From Aquila chrysaetos chrysaetos (Eukaryota; Chordata; Aves; Accipitriformes; Accipitridae), in the NCBI RefSeq assembly GCF_900496995.4, contig NC_044012.1:22606759-22670758 (forward strand): 64,000 nucleotides of DNA. Direction: 5' to 3'. Below are positions 51,901-61,200 of the stretch, in pieces. The first letter of the stretch is position 1, and every line of letters begins with the position of its first letter. The position numbers and the translations under genes are program-made. The notes under the pieces are model-generated. The model saw only the letters and a list, made by a program, of their open reading frames with translations, had not been told where the DNA came from and did not search any database.

Positions 51901-54900
51901 CTCTTGGCAGTGGCTCCGGGCAGCAGCAGCCATCAGAGCTGGCACCTTCCCTGTGCCCTGTGCGTGGGTTGGGACTCCTCTCCGGCTGCCCATTCCCCTC
52001 TTCCCCAAGGCAGGTTGTGACCTTCCTCCCCGGCTGATGGGCAGGAGGTGGGGATGCGAAGGACTCACCGTCCCCTTCACAGCGATGGAAAGTTGGATGG
52101 CAGCAAGGCTGGCCCGAAAGCTCCCAAAATATCCCCAGGTGCAAACAACAGGAGCAGGCGGGTCCTGGCACCCTGGGGCTGCCACCTTGCCCTTACTAGG
52201 AAGGCTGGTGCTTGCGGGCTGCGTCCCATGTAGATTATTCTTGAATAAGGCAGGGCGGCAGCAGGGCTGGGAGTGCCTTTGCCCTGTGATGGGCTCTGAG
52301 CTGCCTTCTGGGTTTGGCAAGCCTGGCTTACTTGGTAGCCCCAGGCAGAGCAGCCCAGGTTGTCTATTAGCCCCCTCAGCAGACCTCCAGCTCTCCTCGA
52401 GCTCCAGCATTGGTCCCGTGGTGACAAGCTCATCTGCAGCAAAATCTGGAGCCCTGGGGGACCTTGTACTGGTCCCCCCCCATTCCTGGCAGTGTGGCTG
52501 GGGAAGGGTCCCTGCTCCCAGTGATGCTCTAAGCACGGCTTTGTCTCCCCTCGGGTTAGGCTTAATCCTACGCTTCCTGACTCCACAAGAGCTGAAGCAG
52601 CAAAAAGAGCTTCAGCATCTTTCCTCCTCCTCCTCCTCCCCCTCCCCGCTCCTGGTCCACGGCGCATGATTTATTACCGGCACGTCGGCTTCCCGCATTG
52701 GAGGCGATCTGTTGACAGATCGCTTCTTAATTTGGAGCCGAGCGAGCCGGCAGCGTGCGTGCAGAGCCAGGGACCATGAAATTTAACATCAGGGTGCTCT
52801 AAATGCAGCTTCCTGAGAGCAGAGCCTGCTGATGCTGCCCCAGGGACTCTCTCCATCCCCCCTAACACCCTTGTTTGGTGCCAGGGCAAACCCCTGCCAG
52901 AGCACAGCCACCTCCCCAGGCTGTGAGGCAGCCCAGGCAGCTTGCGCGGCACCCTCTGGCGCGCCTCCCACTCCCTGGGGTTGGGGATGGAGGCTGGGTG
53001 GGTGCCTCTGCCCTGCTGTGCCCAGCCCTAGCTGCCCCACAGCATCCATGGCCTCGCAGAGCGGGTGACTTTTGTTCTCCTCTCTCCCCCTCCTGCAGCA
53101 GTAACTGTGACCTGGACTATGATCTCTACAGGGACGACTTTCCGTACCGGTGAGCACGGCATCCCAGGAGCGGGGTGGGCTGAGCATGCCTCTACCAAAG
53201 GCGGAAAGTGGGGTGTCCCTGGGCATCTGTCTCCCTGCCTCCAAGAGAGGCTCAGCGGTGTTGCCCCCTTCGAGGATGGTATGCCACAGATTCCCTGGGC
53301 TGGGGGCCTTGGGGAGGGGGTACGTGGAGCAGGGCCAGCATGTGGGCTGGGCAATGCCTAGGCTGGGGGGCCTTCACTGCAGAGGGACCCCAAGAGATGC
53401 TCTCTTAGCTGGCTGGGGCTGCTGCTGCACCTCTGGGGCTGCACTCACGCCACCGTGCTCTTGTGCCCTTGCAGGGTGTACGAGTACCAGAAGATCCCCC
53501 CCCTCATTAACCGCATCCCGGTCAAGGCCAGACGAACTCATGTGGGAGCAGGAGGCAAAAGCAGCCTGAGCCCCCAGCCTGGGGCGAGGAGCAGCACCAG
53601 CTCCACAGCAGGACGGACAAAATGTAAGTGCGATGGGGCTGAGAGGAAAGAGGAGGCTCGGCCCGCGCGTCTTGGCACATTAGAGCAATGCCAGTCACCC
53701 GAAGGTCCCGCTCGGTGCTGACACTGTGGCTATGAGTCCCCAGCTCCAGCAGACACTGCCTGGACTGCGCTGGGCTGGTGGCTGTCCCCTGGACCCGTCC
53801 CTGTTCCCCAAGGATGCTCTGGAGAGGAGGATGCTCCAGAGGTGGCTGCCCAGGACGGTGTGTTCCCCCGGCTCTGGGCAGGCTGTAGGGCAGGGTGGGA
53901 TCTTAACAGTTCCTCTTCCCCACAGTGCGGGCCGAAGAGCTGCACTCCATCAAAGGAGAGCTGAGCCAGATCAAGGCGCAGGTGGACAGTCTGCTGGAGA
54001 GCCTGGACCGCATGGACCAGCGGAGAGAGCGTCTCACGGGTGAGGGGACAGGTCGTAGACCCGCCGACACCCATGTGTCCGTGCCGGGCAGCCTGTGGGT
54101 GCATGCCAGCCTGGACCCAGAGTTGGGTGTAAGGGATTCCCTCCGTGCGTGCCCAGGAGGGAGTTGGGCATCTGGAGCTGGCTGGGCAAATTCCCCACGT
54201 CCTCCCCCTTACCTGGCCTGGCAGCGCACAGTCCAGCCCTTTGGCACAATGGGACCCTGCGAGGACAGGCCTGATGTTTGCATGGGTACCCCAACTTTCT
54301 GCTGTCTCTGTCCTTGCAGGGTCCAAGGAGAGCGAGAAGAAGAGGGTAGAGACGGGGGCAGAGTCACCGTCCCCAGCAGGAGAGGGGTCACGGGAGCCCC
54401 GGGGGAAGGAGGGGATGGGAGCTGATGGGCACAGCGACCTGCGCAACATTGACAGCGCCGAGGACAGCACAGACACGGAGGAGACGGTAAGAGGAGGGCC
54501 AGATCCTCCACCAGGCTTTCTGCTTTCCTAAAATTCATCCCCACTTGCTACCTGCATGGGTCCTGGTGGGGGATGCCTGGAGCAGAGATGCTCCATCAGG
54601 GTCCCCCAAGCTGTCCCAGCTGCTTACCAGGGCTACAACCGCCCGCTCCTCCAGGACAGCCCCAAGCACCCTGCAGCAAACCCCTGGGCGTGCATTACTC
54701 CAGCAGCACAGGCTGCAACCCCCCACACACTTTGGAGTAGAAATACCTTTTATCAACACTGCTGCTCCCATACCCACATCCCCCAGCTGGGTGCAGGACC
54801 CTAGGGATCCCCGTGCCAGGCAGGGCGCTGGGTTTGATCCTGCTGCCCAGGCACATCAGAGGACGGCCACCCTGTGCATTTTTTCTTGCAGGTGAAAAAC

Positions 54901-54930
54901 CACATGTCGGACCCCGAGGGGAGCCAGTAG
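48784..54930 (+). CDS. RALY/hnRNP-C family protein lacking a visible RRM
   Basis: Seven exons: 48784-48820, 50984-51062, 53099-53149, 53475-53623, 53926-54039, 54320-54486, 54892-54930. Phases join to 636 nt, 211 aa. From exon 2 on it follows RALY/RALYL/HNRNPC in order: LDMAREPKPSRARLGQKR (RALY: DINMAGEPKP), CDLDYDLYRDDFPYRVYEY (RALY: FDYDYYRDDF), a basic RIPVKARRTH nuclear-signal-like segment, then the leucine-zipper-like coil about 106-143 (LRAEELHSIKGELSQIKAQV, close to RALY LKSSELQAIKTELTQIK), an acidic Ser/Glu-rich tail and the end VKNHMSDPEGSQ. The family's N-terminal RRM is missing: exon 1 gives only MTLFGSGDAGWR, and no RRM exon is seen in the 2.2-kb intron or upstream. In family proteins the coil drives oligomerisation, so this could be a nuclear partner or competitor of RALY/hnRNP C; that is inference. 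Start alternative: the ATG at 50990. Exon 3 has a tandem CAGCAG acceptor. Confidence 0.8.
48960..49510. repeat. 50-65 bp minisatellite in intron 1 of the RALY-like gene
   Basis: About six clear copies (starting near 49180, 49243, 49293, 49343, 49393 and 49466), each built of CAGGACAGGGATGTCCTCCC, then AGTACTGGGATGCCCCCAT, then ACCATTACCCCC. More diverged copies extend left to 48960. Long open frames on both strands here are repeat artefacts. Confidence 0.9.
49511..50983 (+). other. Remainder of RALY-like intron 1, no RRM exon found
   Basis: Read in three plus frames for RRM hallmarks (VFIGNL, GYAFVQY); none was seen. A minus-strand open stretch near 49800-49990 has protein-like composition but no family match (see rejected items). 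Confidence 0.5.
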
Positions 54931-56336
54931 ACGGACTGGGATGCTGTGGCCTCCCCATGTGGCCAGCCCTTCCAGTCTTGTGTTTGTATTTCTTTTGAGG
55001 CTTCCAGCTAGTGCCACACACGGTGCGAGGTGCCCGCTCTCGGCACAGCCATCCCCTGCTGCCGGTGCCCGCAGCTCTGCGTCCCACTCCTTGTGAGACG
55101 CCAGCCAGCCGTGGCGAGAGAAGTCTTTTGTGTTCGAGTGCGCTTGTTTTCTTTTTCCTCCTGTTTTCAGACCTAGGGATAAGCAGACGTGGCCAGGGGA
55201 GGGAGGGGAGGAGTAAAAAAAAGGACCACATCCCAAAGGAGCATCCCAAATCCCAGCTGCCTTGCATGCCAGCATCCCCCCACCCACAGGGTGCTGTGGG
55301 GTGCAGACCAGGGCTCTCAGCCCCTACAGCACAGGTCACATCCCAACCTCCCCTGCCCTGCAAGTCCACCATCTCTGTGCTTCAGCCCCCCCGGGAACTG
55401 GTTCAGCAGGCATGGGTACAGCCCAGGAAGGCTTTCGGAGCTGCTCGGCATCCCACAGGAAGGATGGACCACCCCGAGACAACTCTGAGGGGCTTTCGTG
55501 GGATTTTGGGATAGAGGTCTGGTGCTGAGCCCAGCTCCGATGCCAGCTGCAGGGCCAGCAGCGGGGTGATGCAAACCTCATTGCTCCCAGTCACCTCTGC
55601 TCACAAATGGGTTTCCCTTACTGGTTTACCACGGGCTGTTCTCGGCCACAGATCGTGTTTGCGGTCAGCAGGACTCCCGTGAGCAACTGTGCCAGGGTTC
55701 CTCGCCAATGCCCGAGGAAGTTGTGGTCCCCATCCCATGCTCCCCAGCGTTGCATCTCGGTTCAGTGTCCCTCATTTCTAGGTCATCCTTCTCTCGCTGG
55801 TAGGAACTTGTTCTGTATTTCTAATTTGCTCTGGTAAAAGAGTGTATTGTGTTGGGAAGAAAAATAATTTTTATTTCTTTTCTCTGTTTATTTGACTCCG
55901 ATGCAGTTTTTAACCATCTGAAGCACCTGTGTAATTTTTGTACCCAATTTTGTGTGCTGCCTGACACAGCCCTAGGCTCTGGGGTCTTTCTAGGATGCTG
56001 CTTTCCCCACAACTCAACCCAGAGGCAGGAGGAGCGCAGCTCTGCCATGTTTCTCAATGGAAGCATTAATCAGGGCCTTTACCCAGAATATTTCCTACCA
56101 GTCCGGCATGGTGCTGCTGGGCAGACAGGACCAGCTCCTCTCCATCCCCAGGAATAACTGGACCCCAAGGCAGCACCCAGCTCTCTCTGCACCCCTTGAG
56201 GAAGGACAGCGGGAGCAGAGGGGGGTGACCCCGATGCCTGGCAGCCAGTCACCACAAGTGCATCCTTCCACCTCTGCCCACAGCTGGCAGAGGCCCCAGC
56301 AGAGCCATGCAGGCAGAAAACACCAGAAAAACCTGA

Positions 56337-56342
56337 TTTATT
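56337..56342 (-). promoter_or_regulatory. EXOSC6: EXOSC6 poly(A) signal
   Basis: TTTATT on plus (AATAAA on minus), about 830 bp downstream of the EXOSC6 stop. It gives a 3' UTR that contains the 56640-57110 minisatellite. Confidence 0.65.
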
Positions 56343-56348
56343 ATTAAA
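56343..56348 (+). promoter_or_regulatory. Candidate poly(A) signal (ATTAAA) of the RALY-like gene
   Basis: ATTAAA on the plus strand, followed by an A-rich run, about 1.4 kb after the stop. The plus-strand region 54931-56342 contains no better signal that I noticed. It overlaps the minus-strand EXOSC6 signal in the motif TTTATTATTAAA. Confidence 0.4.
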
Positions 56349-56639
56349 AAAAACCCAACAAAACATATCTCTGCCACCCCAAAGCACTGCCTGGGCAGGA
56401 GTCCCAAGGGCTGCACAGTCTGTGCCATGATGTGGTTCCTGCCTGGTGCTGCCTAGACCCTGCCTGCATGGATGGTCATGGTGGGCAGCCCGGTGTGGAG
56501 GTCTCAGCCCTGGTGCTGGGGACACCCCGGGGTGGGGTGTGGGGTCCCCCAACTGCAGGCAGCTGCTTGAAGGGAGGTCTCAGGCAGGATCCAGCTGTGT
56601 GGTGCTGGTGCAGGCAGGCTCTGGCAGCTGAGGCAGGGT

Positions 56640-57110
56640 GGAGGCTGTTCTTGGGGGGCTCTGGCAGTGCGTGGGGCTGCTTGGGTCCTGCGGGGCCACA
56701 TGGGAGGGGTCTCCTGTGACACGGGGGCTCCTCAGGCAGGCTCCGGGGTGCTTGGGCAGTGTGGGGGGGGTCTCTGGTAGTGGTGGGGAGGCAGGCTCCA
56801 GTGCCCTCGGGCAGGTTTCTTGGGCCTCCAACTGTGTGGGCATCTCTGGGGGGGTCTCAGGCAGCTCAAGGGCTGGCTCAGGCTGGCTCTGGGGGGTCTC
56901 TGGGAGCTTGAAGGCTGGCTCAGGCTGGCTTCAGGGCCTCTCTGGGAGTGTGAAGTGTGGATCAGGCAGGCTCTGGGGGTCTCTGGCAGCTCAAGGGCTG
57001 GCTCAGGCTGGCTCCGGGGAGGTCTCTGGCAGCTCAAGGGCTGGCTCAGGGGCTCTCTGGGAGCGTGAAGCGTGCATCAGGCAGGCTCCAGGGTCTCTGG
57101 CAGCACCGAG
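56640..57110. repeat. Minisatellite in the EXOSC6 3' UTR
   Basis: About seven imperfect copies of a roughly 55-60 bp unit on the plus strand containing GGCAGCTCAAGGGCTGGCTC and GGTCTCTGGGAGC. It lies between the EXOSC6 stop and its poly(A) signal, so it would be transcribed in EXOSC6 mRNA as a C/T/G-rich complement. Confidence 0.85.
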
Positions 57111-57168
57111 AGCAGCTCTGGGAGACAACCCCATCCCCAGAGAGGGGCCACCCGGGCATCGTCGGCAC

Positions 57169-58014
57169 TCACGCAGTGGTGGTGGTGGCGGCGGCAGCAG
57201 CGGCATCGCGGCGGCGGGAGGCCCGCAGCAGGCTCTGCCGCAGCACAGGGTAGAGACGATGGCAGCCGTCGAGGCCGAGGCGCAACGCCTGCGCCCAGTC
57301 GTCGGGAGGGCTGCCCTGCCCGCCGCCCAGCACCGCCGACACCTGGTTGAGAGCAGGCAGCAGAGCCACGGTGAGCCGGGCGACGGCACGACGCTCTTCG
57401 GGTTCCCCGGGTTGCAGCATCCACGCAGCTGCGGGACCGGGGGACCGGCACAAGGCGCAACCCACCACCAAGTCGTACATCTCCACGCCAGCATCAGCCA
57501 GGGCCAAGGCAGCGGCGCTGATGGCGGCGGCCAAGGCGGAACCACCGTCCTGCAGCAGCAAGGCGCTGACGGCCAGGCGAGCCCGCGGGTAACGAGCCAA
57601 CCGCACGGCCGGTTCCAGCGCTTCCCGCAGAGCCGCCGCCGCTTCTCGTTCCGCATCCCGTTCCGCCGCCGAGCCCGGCCTCCGCCGCGCCCCGCGCCCG
57701 GCGAAAGGGGCCCGGTAGAACTCGCAGAGCAGCCGCCCCCCTCCCACCGCCGCCGCCGCGCCGGGCTCGGCCGCTTCCCGCGGGCCCCATGCGGCGCAGA
57801 GGACCTTGGTTCCGCCGCCCAGCTCCACGTAGGCCGAGCCCTCCGCCTGGCTCAGCAGCCCGGCCCGGGCGAAGAGGGGCCGCAGGGCGCAGGGGTCCTG
57901 CGGCGCCGCATCCTCCTCCTCTTCCTTCTCCGGCACTCCCCCGGTTCCCGCTGCCCACAGCTCCGGCGGCTGCGACTCCTCCGGGCCCCGCAAGCGGCGG
58001 TGATCCAGCGGCAT
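57169..58014 (-). CDS. EXOSC6: Exosome complex component MTR3, intronless, complete
   Basis: A non-catalytic RNase PH-like subunit of the six-member ring of the eukaryotic RNA exosome, which processes and degrades RNA 3'-5' in nucleus and cytoplasm. Single exon, as in human; 281 aa (human 272). The start MPLDHRRLRGPEESQPPELW matches human (MPGDHRRIRGPEESQPP). The RNase PH core follows: ARAGLLSQAEGSAYVELGG, TKVLCAAWGPREA, LLCEFYRAPFAGR, then EALEPAVRLARYPRARL, QDGGSALAAAISAAALALAD and AGVEMYDLVVGCALC. An alanine/arginine-rich tail ends RRRDAAAAAATTTTA. The frame stays open upstream to an ATG at 58194, but homology starts at 58014. It follows AARS1 on the same strand with under 100 bp from the AARS1 poly(A) signal, as in the human order. 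Confidence 0.96.
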   Translation of the reverse strand: MPLDHRRLRGPEESQPPELWAAGTGGVPEKEEEEDAAPQDPCALRPLFARAGLLSQAEGSAYVELGGGTKVLCAAWGPREAAEPGAAAAVGGGRLLCEFYRAPFAGRGARRRPGSAAERDAEREAAAALREALEPAVRLARYPRARLAVSALLLQDGGSALAAAISAAALALADAGVEMYDLVVGCALCRSPGPAAAWMLQPGEPEERRAVARLTVALLPALNQVSAVLGGGQGSPPDDWAQALRLGLDGCHRLYPVLRQSLLRASRRRDAAAAAATTTTA

Positions 58015-58100
58015 GGTCGGTGGAGAAAACAGGCAGGGAGGCAGGCAGGAGGAGGAGCCCGGCCCGGCCCGCCCCCGTAAGCAGAGCCGAGGCGGCAGCA
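57170..58100 (-). promoter_or_regulatory. EXOSC6: CpG island covering EXOSC6 and its promoter
   Basis: CpG-dense from the EXOSC6 coding region through the 90 bp separating it from the AARS1 poly(A) signal. The EXOSC6 promoter must overlap either its own coding region or the AARS1 terminal exon. Confidence 0.55.
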
Positions 58101-58116
58101 GGCGGGACAGGGAGCT

Positions 58117-58122
58117 TTTATT
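58117..58122 (-). promoter_or_regulatory. AARS1: AARS1 poly(A) signal
   Basis: TTTATT on plus (AATAAA on minus), 92 bp downstream of the AARS1 stop codon. The implied 3' UTR is only about 110 nt. Confidence 0.8.
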
Positions 58123-58213
58123 CATAGGAAACGCGGGTGGCGGCTCAGCAGCAGGCAGGGGACGGGCAGGAGGGCAGAGGGGTGCCGGTGACACCCCCCA
58201 CCACCACCCATCG

Positions 58214-61200
58214 TCAGTTTTTCAGCTCCCCCAGCCGGAGCCTGGCAAAGTCCGTGGCCAGTTTCAGGGCCTCCTGCAGGCAGCCCACGTTCTTGCCCGT
58301 CGCCTGCGCGGAGACGTCCTTGCCCCCACCTTTGCCATCCATCAAGCCAGACACCTCTTGCACCCACTGGCTGGCCTTCAGGCCCTTATTTGCGGTCTCC
58401 TGAGCGGGAAAAGAAACAAAGAAAGAGGCGGCTCGACCTCAATCCAGTCGGCAGCAAGGGAAGAGGGTCCACAAGCACAGTACAACAGGACAAAGCTCTT
58501 CCAAGGGCATCTCCTGGAGAAGAGCCAGGCCAGCAATCCAGGAGCAGCCTGCCTGCCCCATGCCTACAACTGCATTAAGTCCTGGCTCTACCCCCTTCCC
58601 CGTCTGCAGAGCACAACGCCTCTTCCCCTCCGCCCTGCAGCCTGATAACCCGAAGCACAAGAGTCACAGCTCTTGCCAACCCAAAAGAGTTTTGGCTGCG
58701 TAGGTTACTGCCTGGAGGCTGCAGATCCTCCACCAAGGCTCAGAGAAAGGCAGATGCAGAGTCTCAGCCTTACCTGGGGTACCTGACACAGGCAGGTGAT
58801 TCTGCCAGCTTCGTTATCTACAGTGAAAAGCATGGTGGCGGTCTGGGGGGAGTAAGTCTTGAAGAGCTTTAGAGATTCGTTGAGGGCCTGTAGAAGGACA
58901 AAGTCACTGCGGCACACCCTCCCCGCACTCACAACCAGCCCCGCTCCAGCCCCTGCGGCACCCACGGAGACCTCGGGGATCTGGACTTGCATTAAACCAG
59001 CTGGCAGCACGCTGCAGCACTCTTCCTCCCAAACACGAGCAATGTTCACATTCCCGGCTGTGCAGAAGCCTTGGCAGGGGACACAAGCCCTGGCTGTGTC
59101 CCCTCACAGCTGCAAGGAGGCAGGAGTGAGGAGCTGCTTTTATTTCCCTACCTTCAGTTATCCAGGAACTGGCAGAATTAGCCCCAAAGCAAGTGAACCT
59201 TTACCCCAGTGTACTGGCTGGAGGGGAAAATGCTCTGTCCCGCACTGCGAGCTCCCAGCCGGAGGGAGCAGCTGTTCTGCAGCAAGTCAGGAGGACTTAA
59301 ATGCAGCGAGAAGAAGCTGCAAGGGTTATCAGACACAGCAGGCATGCTGGAGAAACCAGGGAGACTGCCATGCATCCCATTATTCCCAAGGAGACAGTCA
59401 TCCTTTGCTCACATAGCACAATACAGCACAGAGCTCTGGGAGCTGGCCCTCCAGTGAGCAAAGCCATGCTGCTCTAGCTGCATAGGGAATACGCAGCTCC
59501 CCAGGCTGCCGGCACTGCCATCCCCCGGGATGCAGCCTTCTGCCAGGGAGAATGCTGCGTTGGCACCCACTGCAAGCAGGAGTGCTGGCATCGTGGCGAT
59601 GGGGATGGCCACAGAGAGCGAGCAGGCATCTGTAAGCAGGATCGGCTCCGAGACTCCCAGAGCGGAAATTTAAATAGGGCATTGAAACCACAGTGGTCCA
59701 ACCTCAAGGCACAATCAGCCCGCACTGCCTGGTGCTTGCTGGGCTCAGCACTGCGGCACAGTGCACACAAGGGAGCTTTTATTCACAACAGAAATTGCTC
59801 AGAAAGAAACTTAACTCATGACTGGAGGAGGGAAGGAGCAATTTCAGCCCTGGCCAGAGAAGAACTTGAACCATGCTGCAGCAGACAGCGCCCAGGAGCT
59901 GGGGAGCTGCTCTCTGGCCTAGCCCTGGCCACACACTCAGCCCAGGACACTGTTGCCAGAGCTGATCTGCCATGGCCACAAGCATCATGACTACCATAGC
60001 TTGGCAGAGCTACTGTTCAGAGTTCCTTAAGCCTGCATTTTAGTGTCGTGACTGCTGCTGGATGAGTCTTACCTGGGACACAAAGTGATTCCTATTGGGG
60101 TCCCTATCCACTGCCAGGTCTGGAAGCTCAGCAAATGGTCAAGACCCCACCCACCCCTGCAAACCCATCTGTTAGTCCAGGCGGTGGGATGCAGAGTGTC
60201 CCAGTGGTCCTCCCCCTCTTCACTAGCTGCTACTCAGGGCTGGCAGGTGGCAAGAGAGACAGCCCTGTAACACAGCACCACCTCCCCAAGTGAACAGAGA
60301 CCACCCAACTGCTCCTCAGGCACAAGGAAGGTTCTTGAGGACCTTCCCATACCTTTGCTGAGGCTCCATTTTCCATTTCCATGATGACCAATGGCTGGTT
60401 AGGGTGACTCTCAATGACTTGCTTGGTCTTCTCCAGCACCTGAGGACAACAGTGGTCAGATGCCAGAGCACACACATTGCATATGGATACAAGAACCACC
60501 TCGGTAGAGCTTCCCTGCAGCTACAGAGGCCCCCAAGGTGCCCCAACACACCCACAGCCCAGCCAGGAGCAGCCTCATGCTGCGGAGCCAGGAACAAAAC
60601 ATGTTGGCAGGCAGTTGTGTGGCCTGCAAGGCAGCAGGAGTGCTGTGTGTGATTCCTCCTCCAGGAAAAACCAACAGGATCCAGGAAGAAGAAGCCTGCA
60701 CCCAGGGGCACCGTTAAGGCAGAAGCACCCCAACTTCCAAGACACGCTGCCAGCATTTCAACCCAGGGAACAGGCGTGGAGGTAGCCATGCCCTGGGAGG
60801 GAGCAGGAGAGGTTGGAAAGCTGAACAGCATGAGGGGCACGCCCTCAGCTCAGCTCCCTTCCACACTGGACACAAGTGGAGCCTCCCAAGGGAGCCCCCC
60901 TGCAGCCCTCCCACACTGTCCTTTATTCCCACCCAGGGCTCACTCGTTTCTGGATGTCGGCTTTGCTTGCTCGGTCCAGGTCATCCATAACTTTCTTTAG
61001 TGCTTTAACAGCCTCTCTCAGTTCATCTTTCTGCCACTGCGGGATAACAGCAGTAGCCAGTGTCTGCAAAAGAGGAGTAGGTGGAGAGGGTTAAAGGTAC
61101 CGGTGACCACAGCAGGAGGCAGGAGATGCTGCACCACACTCGTGAACCTTAAGTGCCTCAACTGGCAGTGCCCAGTAAGCTCCCCTCCGCTCCCAGTGCC

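Noticed and set aside
58015-58194. 60-codon in-frame N-terminal extension of EXOSC6
   Set aside because: Homology to human EXOSC6 begins at the ATG at 58014, and the extension overlaps the AARS1 3' UTR end.
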